Source of the DNA: Siphonodentalium dalli
Taxonomy: Eukaryota; Mollusca; Scaphopoda; Gadilida; Siphonodentaliidae
DNA: 64,000 nt
Assembly (NCBI GenBank): GCA_032622095.1
Contig: CP136069.1
Span: 14,244,450-14,308,449 of the forward strand
Reading direction: 5' to 3'
The translations under genes were made by a program, and so were the position numbers. A model generated the notes under the pieces. That model ran no database searches. It worked only from the letters and a program-made list of their open reading frames with translations, and was not told where the DNA came from. This document shows positions 35,001 to 45,260 of this stretch, piece by piece; positions within the stretch are counted from its first letter, which is position 1; every line of letters begins with the position of its first letter.

Positions 35001-35330
35001 GTGCGGTTTTGTGTATGTATCCCACATATTGATATAGTGTCAAATGCATGCGTTCATATGCTTGCGACATATACTGTGACATGGGTCTGTCAATCCGTTA
35101 ATGTCACTATGTTCAATCGTGCCGGTTAGTTCTTAATGTCACACCTGTGTTCGTTAGTTGGGATATGGGACGAGCACCCATATGCTTGCGACATACTGTA
35201 ACAGGACTTGTTTCTTCGGACTGTGAACTGTACTATACTGTATGACGTCACCATGTGCTCACACAATTCCCTCCAACTTATGCAAATAAGCATTTATATC
35301 TCAGATTTGAATAGACGTTGGATATTTTCG
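32040..35330. repeat. degenerate ~0.4-0.9 kb tandem direct repeats, five units
   Basis: Units repeat an ordered set of blocks: TTGCACTC near ATACTGACGAC, then TTTTGTGTATATATTCCATAC, CAAGCGTGCGA, CATATGCTTGCGACATAC and GGCAATAGTCTG. Anchors at about 32217, 32955, 33847, 34592 and 35010 give spacings of roughly 740, 890, 745 and 420 bp. Divergence between units is high. A relic of the family B palindrome sits at 33375-33439. Short frames on both strands are repeat-derived. Confidence 0.65.
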
Positions 35331-35932
35331 GACTACATGACTTAGCTGTGTAGGAACACACCATGAGCTATACAGCACACCCTGTAATCACTTCACATGT
35401 AGTGCAGAATTTCAACACACAACTTGGAGCATTTTGTAATGTAATTTTATTATATTTCCACGCTGTCAAGCAGACCAGATCTTCGGTGTTAACAGTAAAC
35501 GCATCGAGTAAAAAAATGTTGTGAAAATGTGAACAGTGTCGCACAAAAGAACACCTCTTCGAAAGTTCTATTTGAGCACAGGAAGAAATATCATTATTTC
35601 CCTTTATCTTTGTCACATCAATTTCGTCGACTAATTTCGATACCGGTATAATTCAAAAGCGGTAATTATTATAAATATATTTCGTATCGCAAACTGCCAG
35701 ATTTAATCTACGTGGGCTTTATTACGTTTACGTATGGTCATATTAGAAAACTTATTCGCGAAATCTGAAAGTTTTCAAGACGGTAACGCGCATGGGATCC
35801 GTATACCTATGAAGCTGTATTATTGTGTTCTATATATAGTTCACGTTACCTGAGAATAGTATCAGAGCACGTGCTTAACGTAACGTAAAGTGGCGCTCTC
35901 TTAAATAAAAGGCGCAATAAAAACGATTTTCC
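35331..35932. other. no recognisable gene
   Basis: The minus-strand frame 35368-35616 has several cysteines but no family pattern. A GTGGCGCTCTCTT block near 35890 resembles 50201-50215. Nothing further is supported. Confidence 0.4.
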
Positions 35933-36093
35933 TATTGGTCAGGTTGTCTATCTTAACCAATCAGATTTGATGTTGCATAGACATGGTTGTTGCTAAGCCT
36001 TGTAGTTCAAATACAGAACTCACCACCTCGGCGTTAGTATTTCCACAAATTACCTATTATCACACAACAAAAGGATGAAATGAAAACTATATA
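35933..36093 (+). promoter_or_regulatory. double-CCAAT promoter and exon-1-like segment, copy 2 (split by LTR element)
   Basis: ATTGG at 35934-35938 and CCAAT at 35957-35961, 23 bp apart, followed by CCACCTCGG and an ATG at 36080. The segment is interrupted at 36093/36094 by the Ty3/gypsy insertion and resumes at 46396 as CATAGAAG|GTGAGT. Order and motifs match 25498-25675. Confidence 0.4.
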
Positions 36094-37234
36094 TGTGACA
36101 GTGCTACTTTATATACCAAAACAGTATATGCCTTTATTAGATGCTACACATGTATACTAACTCAGTTATTATACCTAACTCACTAATATACATTTTATAG
36201 CTGCATTATCATTTCATTCCGCGTGCTTGGTCCATTTCATTCCATTTCGCGCTATTCCGTTCTTTACACTTCCCGTCCCCAGCCGCATTACCTGTTCTGC
36301 ATTTCGCTATTTCATATTCTTAACTTAGCCCAATCTCTTACCCGCTTAAGTCTACTCTGTCTATGTTAGCGCCCAATATTAGATCTAACTGTCTGATACT
36401 AATTTGTCTTAGCCAATCACAGGTAAGCTTATTTGCCGCCTTTTGTCATTTCATAATTAGCGTTCGCGCAGTTAACATCGCTCCTGTTATTGCGTCAGTG
36501 AGAGCGTAAATTCTTCAAATGCCTTGAAGAATGTAGAAGTATAAAGTTATAAAGAATAAGAGTAATACTACGTTATGACATCGTGGCCTATGTTCCTACG
36601 ATATGGTATGTGATATTCTGTTACGTTTTTACCCATTATTATATATGTATTTTAATACTATTGTCTTTGTTTTGTATGTTTAGAGTTACGTCACATTTGC
36701 AATATATATTTGCCCAATAGTTTAGTGATGTTGGAAATCGCACACTGCGTTCATAATCACCCTTTTATACTAGCATGTAGGTTTTATTTCTAACTGTTCG
36801 TCACAGTTAGGATTGTGTCAAAATAGTTGTTTATATCGACAATAGGGAAGTTGGTTTTTGACACAATCACATTTCACATATTTATTTATATCCATTCTGG
36901 ATATATATTTTGGTAGCAACTACAACCTATGTATTTGTTCACCAGGGTCCTGTAACTCCTGTTGGTTTTACGTTGGTCATCTGGATTGATGCTTGATGTC
37001 TGATGTCGGATGTGATGTTGCTGTCAAGCTAGCCTATATATGTGTTGTGATGTCGTCTTCATGTTGTGATGCTTGTTGGATGTGTTCCGTTTGATGAATA
37101 AATATATAGAAGACTTTTAAGGTAGGCTTAGTGTTTCCATAGACCCTGCCAGATGATTAGACTCAGAGCTTCATAAATGTTTGTGATATAGCGACTGATG
37201 GTTCACTTAAGACCCACCCCTGTGCTCTACCACA
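36094..37234 (+). repeat. 5' LTR
   Basis: 1141 bp, TG...CA. It carries an internal TATA-like GTATAAAG near 36539 and AATAAA at 37097-37102. Compared with the 3' LTR it has 10 extra bases near the AAGAATAAGAG block (about 36555-36570). It contains an inverted pair TTGTGTCAAAA/TTTTTGACACAA near 36815-36866. Confidence 0.95.
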
Positions 37235-37235
37235 A

Positions 37236-37254
37236 TGGCGCCCATTCGTATAGC
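37236..37254 (+). other. primer binding site
   Basis: TGGCGCCCATTCGTA begins one base after the LTR. The first eight bases TGGCGCCC complement a tRNA 3' end GGGCGCCA, as in several tRNA-Lys-primed elements; the tRNA identity is unverified beyond that. Confidence 0.6.
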
Positions 37255-39509
37255 TATAGCTCTGATTATAGTGTGGAACTTTTGAAATTTGTGTGAAAAT
37301 TGGAACTTTGTAGAAATTCGTGTTTTCGTGCTTCAAAAACTGTGAAAAAAATGACAATCATGATTTCTGGAGATATTCAGCGTTGGATTTGAAGAGACAA
37401 TAACAATTGAACAGTTTTATGCTTAAAAATGCATAAAAACACAAATTCTGTTGAAAATTTGATAAATTTTGTAAAATTTTCATGTTATTCAGTGAAATTT
37501 GTAAACACATTGTTTTGGTGTGGCTGTATTCCTTTAATATTATAATTATGTCTAAATTTTTGTATTGTCAGCTCTGTTTAGTCGTTTTTAGCATTTGGGC
37601 AAAGTCCAAACTTTAAATTCGATTTGTTACTCTGCCAATATTTTGTGGTCCGGATTTTGGTAAATTGAAACCCGGTAAAGTTGTGTTTTCCGGATTTTGG
37701 TAGTCCGTGGTTTCGTTTCGTTTCAACTGGGTCACATTTTGGTCAGAACACAAAAATGTAAACAGTAACACGTGAGTTTGTTTTCAAATATTCTGATCAA
37801 CTTTAGTAGCCTTTAAAGCTAATTATTAGCTTTTGTTTAGGTAACTATAGGTGTAGTTAGGTATATAATATATCAGTCCAGCCACACATTATGTATTGTT
37901 TGCTGTCAAAGTTTATTCTTTGACTGAAATATTGTCATAAAGTGACATCTGTTGATAAATGCATACATGTAGGCCAAATGTCAGCTTGTAAATTGCAAGG
38001 GGAATATCATTGCATATTACCGGAGATTTTCTGAAACCGAAATTGGTTGAGAATATTTCAAATTTCTTGACATTCGGTCGTCACTTTTTTGTGACGGTGT
38101 GATAAATACCTTTTGTCTCCAACATTATGCAATGCAATTCTGACTTTGCATTAATAAGTTAGTAGTTTTCAGACCCGGTGTTGGACAAATTGTCCCAACT
38201 AGTTCTGGTAGTACAAGCAGGTGTTGTCATCTTGGTTTGTTGATAGTCGTGACATGGTAAGTTGGTGTCGGAGTCTGCAGTTGTCGGAGTCTCAGGTTAA
38301 CGGTGAGTCAACCCTGACCCCTCCCCTGCCACACCCTCTTTCCCACTAAATTTTTTTTGTGAGCCAAGTACGCATCGCGCTTGCTTTCATCTCATTTCAT
38401 CAGATATGTGCATGAGTTAAATTCTTCGCGACACTGATTAGGTGGAAGTTAACTTAACCAAACTAATTAGTAGCAGTTGTCGGCAAGAAAACTTATATAT
38501 TTTCAGCCAGTCCACACTTAGCATGCAAGCGGAAGTGAAATTTGTATTCAAATTTTCAGACGACGGTGAATTTATAGTGCGACAATAGGTGATTGTAAAA
38601 ATCTTTATTAATTTTCAGTGACGGTGACTTGTGATTTGAGAATTTTGTAGTTGACGGTGGAGTATATAGCTCGAAAATAGGTGATTTTTCAGAGCAAGTT
38701 CGGAAAATAATTTTTCGAATCAACTTTCAGTTGACGGTGAACTTTAACGTTCATATGTGTTGTTGTGTCAACACGTGATTGATTATATTTCAGTTTTGTC
38801 GCCGGACGGCACAATTAACTTGAAATTAGGTGACTTGTTAGTGACGTCGTGGAAAATTAATTTATTTTTCCATTGTTGAGTTGTAGTGTGTGATTGATCA
38901 GGTTAGATCTGACTTTGAAATTTTTTCAGTTGACGTCAGATAGCGAGCGGAAATAGGTGACTTGAATATTTAATCGCAGATTAATTTTGAATTTTGATGC
39001 GATTTGTAGGTATTAGCTTGGTAGTTAAATTGTAGGTGACTTACAGTGTTCTGATTTACAGCAAACTTGAGAAATTTTTATTTTTCAGAAATGTTCTTAC
39101 GTAGTTGGACTTGAGAATTTTTCTTCAATTAAATTTTTCCGCAGAATTGTTTTTTTTTTCCGCAGGTTTAATTACAAAATGAATTTTGTTTTTCAGTGAT
39201 TTCTGAGTTGGTAGGCAGAAAATACTTAGGTTTTTCTGTATAAATTTCAGCGCGTCGGTTTTTCAGATATTGAGTTTAGTCTATTTTCACTTGACGTTTT
39301 CAGCGTTCGGCAAGGTTATTACTTTGACCTTTACACTTAGGGATTTTTTTCCCCGAATTCTCTTGTAGGTTTCGACTCGAATTATTTTTTATTCCAGTTA
39401 GTTAAAGTGACATTTGTTTTTTTCTTCAGAGATATTTCTTAGAATTTGTAGGTCGATCGTGGTTGAAATATTTTCAAATTTTTCCTAGCTACTTGCGAGT
39501 TAGTGGAAG
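37255..39509 (+). other. long non-coding leader of the retrotransposon with degenerate repeats
   Basis: About 2.25 kb without a long open frame. From about 38280 to 39010 a motif set recurs imperfectly: TTTTCAG, then TTGACGGTGA, then AAATAGGTGATT, seen near 38558, 38614, 38648, 38725, 38795 and 38925. Each TTTTCAG looks like a splice acceptor. A capsid-coding part of gag would be expected here and is not seen. Confidence 0.6.
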
Positions 39510-40070
39510 ATGGCGTCACAGATTTCAGAGGAAGTTATGTTGAAGATACAGGCTGAGATATTGGAATTGACAGTTCGGATAGAGGAGTTGAAGAGAAATA
39601 GTGAAAATAGTTATGATAATAATTACAGCAATGATGATTATTACAGAAATGATAATTATAACAGTGGTTATAACTCTTACTCCAGACGGCGTGAGCAGAG
39701 ATATAGGAATAGGAATCGCAGAAGGCAGTACACGGAGAGAAGCGATAATGCTCATTATTTTCAGAAGGAGTCACATAATGTTTCAGATGAGAGAAATGAT
39801 TATAGTAATCACACAAATGATAGGTTACAAGGAGAGTATGTATCTGGTAGATACACCGGATGTTGAAAATGTGGTGATTTGACGCATAAAGCGTTCGGTT
39901 GTAGGAAAGGTGGATACTATCGCTACTATGATAGAGATAAATATTTTCGTCCACAGGATAGATCCCGGAGATTTATTAACAAATCTCAATTTGTTAATGA
40001 TTCCAGTAAGGAACATTGTATAAATGGAAATGCTACAGTCAGATATTACTGTTTCAGGTTACAATACTAA
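39510..40070 (+). CDS. gag: gag-like ORF: short basic protein with zinc knuckle, interrupted by TGA
   Basis: Starts at ATG 39510 in AAGATGG context. The N-terminus is helical (QAEILELTVRIEELKRN), then Asn/Tyr/Asp-rich, then strongly basic (SRRREQRYRNRNRRRQYTER). At 39861-39899 is a CCHC zinc knuckle, C-x2-C-GDLT-H-KAFG-C, whose second position is a TGA stop (39864-39866). The frame then continues to TAA at 40068-40070 and overlaps pol by 47 bp. At about 186 codons it is far shorter than usual Ty3/gypsy Gag and lacks a recognisable capsid domain. Production of the full protein would need readthrough. Confidence 0.7.
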
Positions 40071-41853
40071 GGCTCTTGTTGATACAGGTTCGACTTGCTC
40101 CACAATTTGCGAGCAATTTTACAGCACTTTCTTGAAACATATTCCTTTGCAGCCCTTGTCTGTTATACTTAATATAGAGTGTGCTGATGGCAAGAAACTT
40201 CCTTATCTTGGATATATTCAGTGTCCTATGACAGTTCCTTCTTTAGGACAAGATTCCGGCAAAGAGTTTATTGTTCTTGTAGTGCCAAACAGTTCTTATA
40301 ACATGTCAGTACCAGTTTTGCTAGGAACTAATATTCTTTCAGAACTCATGCAGTTGTGCAAAGATGCACATGGTAACAGGTTTTTACAGAATGCAAACTT
40401 GTCATCATCTTGGTTTATGGCATTCAGATGCATGATTTCTAGAGAGAAAGAACTTGCTAAACACAACTTTGTTCCAGGTCATGTAAAGTCTGCTGAGAAT
40501 ACTCATGTTATTCTCCATCCTAATACTAAGAAAGTTGTTACTGGTTTTATTGATCATAAGATTCCTTACCAACCCACATGTGCTATTTTGCAGCCTCTTC
40601 CAGATGATGAACGGTTCAAATTTTTAGAGATAGGTCCATATATTGTGAAATATGATTTCAAGAGCACTGATACTGTTGATGTTCACTTGTCAAATATTTC
40701 TTCTAGGACTATTAGTATAGCACCTAACTCTGTTATTTGTCAGGTACAGCCAGTCTCTGTTGAGCAAGATATTGAAACCTCCCCAGGTTCAGAGACTACC
40801 TCTTCATTTCTTGATAAAATTACTATTGATGTTTCTTCTCTTGATGATGTAAAGGATATATCTGTTGCATTGAATCTTATCAAAGAATTTTCAGATGTTT
40901 TTTCACAGCATGATCTTGACTTAGGTTTTTACAGTGCAGTTAAGCATAGGATCGACTTGTATGATTCTACGCCTTTCAAGGATCGTCCGAGACGTTTACC
41001 TCCAAGCATGATTGATGAAGTGAGAAATCATCTTCACCAGTTGTTAGCTGCCGGCATTATACGCCGATCACACAGTCCATATTCTTCTAATGTTGTTTTA
41101 GTTAGGAAGAAGGGTTCAAATGACCTTCGTATGTGTACAGATTTTAGAATTTTAAATAAACGCACTATTCCAGATAATTATGCACTCCCTAGGCCTGAAG
41201 ACCTTTTTGATTACTTAGCAGGTGCCAAGTACTACTCAGTTCTCGACCTCAAATCTGGTTTTCATCAATTGGAAATTGCAGAGGAGCACAAGGAGAGAAC
41301 AGCTTTTACCGTTGGAGGTCTAGGTTTCTATGAATATAATAGACTTGCATTTGGTTTGAACAATAGTCCTTCTAGCTTTCAGAGAATGATGGAAGACTGC
41401 CTCGATGGTCTTAACAGGAATATATGTAATATTTATGTTGATGACGTCATTGTATGGTCAAAATCTGTTCCAGAGATGTTGGAGCGACTTAGACTTGTTT
41501 TTGACAGGCTCAGAGAATGTGGTTTGAAACTGGCCCCAGCAAAGTGTAAATTTTTCATGCGCCGTGTCTCATATGTAGGCCATGTAGTTTCAGAGAAAGG
41601 TATCGAGACGGATCCTGCGAAAGTTGACAAAATTGTCAACTGGCCAGTTCCCAAGAATTCTGATCAATTGCGATCATTTCTTGGCTTTGCAGGTTATTAT
41701 AGAAAGTATTGTCCTAATTTTTCCAGGATTGCTAAGCCCTTGACAGATTTACTCCCCCTACCAATACAAAGAAGCCAAAGAACAAGGTTAAATCCTATTT
41801 TACAGGGAAATGGAAATGGGAGCATGAGCAGCAGTCTGCATTTGATACTTTGA
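40024..41853 (+). CDS. pol: pol part 1: aspartic protease and reverse transcriptase
   Basis: In the +1 frame relative to gag, opening at ATG 40024 just after a stop, so expression from gag would need +1 (or -2) frameshifting in the 47-bp overlap. The protease active site ALVDTGSTC has DTG at residues 20-22. Reverse transcriptase spans about residues 300-560: LRMCTDFRILNKRT, motif A SVLDLKSGFHQLEI, FGLNNSPSSFQRMM and catalytic NIYVDDVIVWS. The thumb/connection region follows (LGFAGYYRKYCPNFS). Homology ends at DLL near 41753; the last ~33 codons are out of frame. The break falls at a run of five Cs (41754-41758). Confidence 0.9.
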   Translation: MEMLQSDITVSGYNTKALVDTGSTCSTICEQFYSTFLKHIPLQPLSVILNIECADGKKLPYLGYIQCPMTVPSLGQDSGKEFIVLVVPNSSYNMSVPVLLGTNILSELMQLCKDAHGNRFLQNANLSSSWFMAFRCMISREKELAKHNFVPGHVKSAENTHVILHPNTKKVVTGFIDHKIPYQPTCAILQPLPDDERFKFLEIGPYIVKYDFKSTDTVDVHLSNISSRTISIAPNSVICQVQPVSVEQDIETSPGSETTSSFLDKITIDVSSLDDVKDISVALNLIKEFSDVFSQHDLDLGFYSAVKHRIDLYDSTPFKDRPRRLPPSMIDEVRNHLHQLLAAGIIRRSHSPYSSNVVLVRKKGSNDLRMCTDFRILNKRTIPDNYALPRPEDLFDYLAGAKYYSVLDLKSGFHQLEIAEEHKERTAFTVGGLGFYEYNRLAFGLNNSPSSFQRMMEDCLDGLNRNICNIYVDDVIVWSKSVPEMLERLRLVFDRLRECGLKLAPAKCKFFMRRVSYVGHVVSEKGIETDPAKVDKIVNWPVPKNSDQLRSFLGFAGYYRKYCPNFSRIAKPLTDLLPLPIQRSQRTRLNPILQGNGNGSMSSSLHLIL

Positions 41854-43349
41854 AAGATCGTCTTTCTAATCCCCCCATTTTAGGTTACCCCGATTACAGC
41901 AAGCCCTTTGAAGTCCATACTGATGCGTCCCTTCATGGTTTAGGTTGTGTCCTTTACCAAGAGATCGATGGAGTGAAGAGAGTTATTGCGTATGGCAGCC
42001 GAGGAACCACAGCAGCAGAAAAGAATTATCCGGCACATAAGTTAGAATTCTTAGCTTTAAAGTGGGCAGTTACAGAGAAGTTTTATGACTATTTATATGG
42101 TAATTATTTTGTAGTGTATACTGATAACAATCCCTTAACATATGTTTTAACTTCAGCCAAATTAGATGCTACTGGACAGAGATGGTTATCAGCCTTAGGT
42201 TCTTTTAAATTTGATATTGTTTACAGACCCGGTAAATCTAATACCGATGCAGATGCCTTATCTAGGTTGGATACACCTCCTCCAGATATTATTACAAATG
42301 ATTCAGTACAAGTTATTTGTAATTCACTACAGGTGCAGCAACCTTTTGTTGAAAGTTTATGTTGCAGCACTGATGTTTTAAATTCTGTTCAAGATGAGGT
42401 AGGCCATGATCTTGATGAAATGAATTATAGGGATTGGAGAAGATTGCAGGAAAGAGATGATGTATTGTCCGTATGGCTATCAGCCGTGAGAAGAAATAGT
42501 TGCCCAAAGAGAAAGTCCCTTCCCCCTTCTAAGTTTCATTCAGCATTTTTAAGACATTTTTCTAAGCTTAGGTTGCAGCGAGGAGTTATTTATAGAGAGT
42601 CCACTTTTAATGGTAAAACCACCACTCAGCTTGTTTTACCACATTCACAGATTGCTTTTGTTCTTAAATCATTACATAATGATATAGGACATCCAGGTCG
42701 TGACAGAACAGTTTCACTTGTGAAAGAAAGGTTTTATTTTCCAGGTATCGACAGTGCTGTCGATGATTGGATAAAGCATTGTCATAGATGTTTACGAGTG
42801 AAAACTAATCCGAATTTCAGAGCCCCTTTGGTATCCATTACTACTTCTCAACCTCTTGAACTTGTTTGTATTGATTTTCTTACTCTTGATTGTTCTAAAG
42901 GTGGTTACCAATATGTTCTTGTTATGACAGATCATTTTACTAAATATGCACAGGCTTATCCTACAAGGAACATGACTGCAAAGACTACTGCTGATGTATT
43001 GTTCAACAATTTCTTTATTCATTATGGTTATCCTCAACGTATTCATAGTGATCAAGGTGCTAATTTTGAATCTCAACTTATTTCTGAACTTTGTCAGCTT
43101 TGCAGCATCAAGAAGTCCCGAACTACTCCTTATCATCCGATGGGGAATGGTGTTACAGAGCGATTTAATCGCACACTTATCAGTATGTTAGGTACTCTTA
43201 ATCCTGACCAGAAACATGACTGGAAATCACATATAGGTCCTCTTGTTCATGCTTACAATTGTACTAGGCATGAAACTACTGGTTTTGCTCCTTTTCAGTT
43301 GATGTTCGGAAGAGAACCACGGTTACCTCTTGATGTTTTATTGGTCTGA
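41757..43349 (+). CDS. pol: pol part 2: RNase H and integrase
   Basis: Continues pol in a different frame; an internal ATG occurs at 41850. The RNase H core has FEVHTDASLHGLGCVLYQE, the Glu in HKLEFLALKWAV and VVYTDNNPLTYV. Integrase follows: the HHCC finger (HNDIGHPGRDR... with DDWIKHCHRC) and the DDE core with CIDFLTLD, RIHSDQGANFES and HPMGNGVTERFNRTL. The end QLMFGREPRLPLDVLLV is typical of the integrase core boundary. It terminates at TGA 43347-43349, where homology moves to another frame. Confidence 0.9.
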   Translation, partial: PTNTKKPKNKVKSYFTGKWKWEHEQQSAFDTLKDRLSNPPILGYPDYSKPFEVHTDASLHGLGCVLYQEIDGVKRVIAYGSRGTTAAEKNYPAHKLEFLALKWAVTEKFYDYLYGNYFVVYTDNNPLTYVLTSAKLDATGQRWLSALGSFKFDIVYRPGKSNTDADALSRLDTPPPDIITNDSVQVICNSLQVQQPFVESLCCSTDVLNSVQDEVGHDLDEMNYRDWRRLQERDDVLSVWLSAVRRNSCPKRKSLPPSKFHSAFLRHFSKLRLQRGVIYRESTFNGKTTTQLVLPHSQIAFVLKSLHNDIGHPGRDRTVSLVKERFYFPGIDSAVDDWIKHCHRCLRVKTNPNFRAPLVSITTSQPLELVCIDFLTLDCSKGGYQYVLVMTDHFTKYAQAYPTRNMTAKTTADVLFNNFFIHYGYPQRIHSDQGANFESQLISELCQLCSIKKSRTTPYHPMGNGVTERFNRTLISMLGTLNPDQKHDWKSHIGPLVHAYNCTRHETTGFAPFQLMFGREPRLPLDVLLV

Positions 43350-44568
43350 ATAAACCTGATTCTGATCAAACTTCTTATTGTGATTATGTTTCAGATCTCA
43401 GACAGAGACTTTCTGATTCTTACAGATTAGCATCCAAATCTATATCTGGTGCTCAGAGTAGTAATGCCAAATATTATAATCGAAAGCTTCGTGGTGCAAC
43501 TATACATGTAGGTGACAGAGTCTTAGTAAAGACATTAGCTTTCGAAGGCAGACATAAATTGGCAGATAAATATGATTCTGAAGTATACACTGTTAAATCC
43601 CAACCCAATTCTGACATTCCTGTTTTTAATTTAGAAGATGACAATGGAAAGCAAAGAACTTTACATAGGAACCACTTGTTGCCTATTGGTTCTTTACCCT
43701 TTGACTTTCCAGATGATGACACAGCCCTTAAATCTCCTCTAGAACAGAGAGATGCTGATGCCCCAATTGTAGATCCTCTTATCCCACCTTACGGCCACCA
43801 GAGCCTAAGGTGCGGAAACGTCGTAGTCCAGGTACTGGTAGTGATACTTCACATGATGAAGTTCGTGATAACCATATTAATGGTTCAGACCATATAGATG
43901 GTTCAGATGAAGAGTCGGTGATTTGTTTTGTTCCACAGGGCGTTGCAGGTATAAAATCTGCTCCTAATGCAGTGGACAGTTCAGCTCCATCTCGTCGGGG
44001 TGACGACTTTCCTGCGAGATTGGAAGCTGGTGGTATTTCTTCTTCCTGTGGTGACGACCGCACTCAAATAGATGAGTTCAGGGAAGATAGAAATGATGTC
44101 GTTGATGACAGTAGTGTTAATAATATTTCAGCTACACAGGATTCGACAGGTCAACTTGAACTTCGTTCCACAGGTGATAGCAATGATGAGGCTGATGAGA
44201 ATAATGATGAAGTTGTTGATATTGTCCGTGTACCTTTAGCATCTATTGCAGAAGATACTGTTGTTGTTGATGGTGCGAAAGCGAATGTTTCAGGTGATGA
44301 TGATGCCTCGAGTAGTAGTCAAAGTGGAGATAGAGAAAGAATTTCTCTGTCAGATTCCAGACCGAAGCCAGTACCTAGGACATCTAGTAGAACAAAGAAG
44401 CCTCCATCATGGATGGGTGACTATGTATCTAATACCATCCAGCCCATCTCAGATGGAAAAGATGAGTATAAGAATCAGCTTATGCGTAAGCTGATGAAAG
44501 ATCAGATTTGCACCAAGGTTTCACCAGATGTTTTCCAATCTATTCTGAAAACTATCTGGGATGAATAA
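43343..44568 (+). CDS. pol: pol part 3: integrase C-terminal region and acidic tail (two frames)
   Basis: The first stretch (43343 to about 43790) reads through a region with NAKYYNRKLRG and HVGDRVLVK, typical of the C-terminal chromatin-binding part of gypsy integrases. It then shifts frame near 43780-43795. The second stretch, to the stop at 44566-44568, has a basic KVRKRRSP start, a long Asp/Glu/Ser-rich segment and a final SSRTKKPPSWMGDYV motif, commonly found near the end of gypsy polyproteins. No envelope motif or transmembrane segment is seen. Confidence 0.75.
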
Positions 44569-45250
44569 GATTTTCATTTTCAGGTCAGTTCACTTATATT
44601 CAGTGATTCCATATTACTGATATGTCAGTTTCAATGATGTGTGTATACATTGGACATATGCATTGTCCTGTTGTGCTAGTTGTTTTTAAAATTGATTCGT
44701 TTATACATTATGTATTGATATTATGTATTGTTAGGTCTTACTTATCATCTTCGTACGATCAGAGATATTTCCACTTATTTCAGCTGACGATCCAGTGTAG
44801 AGCTACGACTCATGTGAGGTACCAGTTTTCAAGGAATTCTATTTTTTTTGTTATATACTCTGTGAGGTGATAAAGTGTTCCTTTCTATATATGATTATGA
44901 TTTTAACATATTTGTGTTGATTGTTGTGTATTCATGATTGAAGTTCTCAGATAGAACAGCCAGTGTGAATCATTGATGATTCCATTTCAGCGGTATTGTG
45001 TGATATATTCACACTGTTTACTGTCTACGCCAGATAGTGAAGAGTCAGTTCAGTTGATTAAGTTGCAGTTATATAATGCTGATATTTGATTTCAGTTTTG
45101 AAGATAGGTCGGTGTCAAGATTATCTCTGTGTATGAGAATGTTATAGATGATAATTTTCCATTATCAGTTGCAGAGTTTGAAAGTCATGTCTATTTGCAA
45201 CATTTCCTTTCAGTATTGGTTTAAATGACTAGGAAGTCATTTTGTCAACA
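44569..45250 (+). other. 3' non-coding part of the retrotransposon
   Basis: AT/T-rich sequence between the pol stop and the polypurine tract. A short open frame at 44622-44870 has no motif. No envelope gene. Confidence 0.6.
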
Positions 45251-45260
45251 GAGGGGAGAG
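45249..45260 (+). other. polypurine tract
   Basis: CAGAGGGGAGAG directly precedes TGTGACAG of the 3' LTR, the expected plus-strand primer position. Confidence 0.85.

Noticed and set aside
39525-39954. Minus-strand frames opposite gag
   Set aside because: Low-complexity Ile/His/Tyr translations shadowing the Asn/Tyr-rich gag codons.
44569-45250. Possible envelope gene of the retrotransposon
   Set aside because: Only a short frame without signal peptide, furin site or transmembrane segment.
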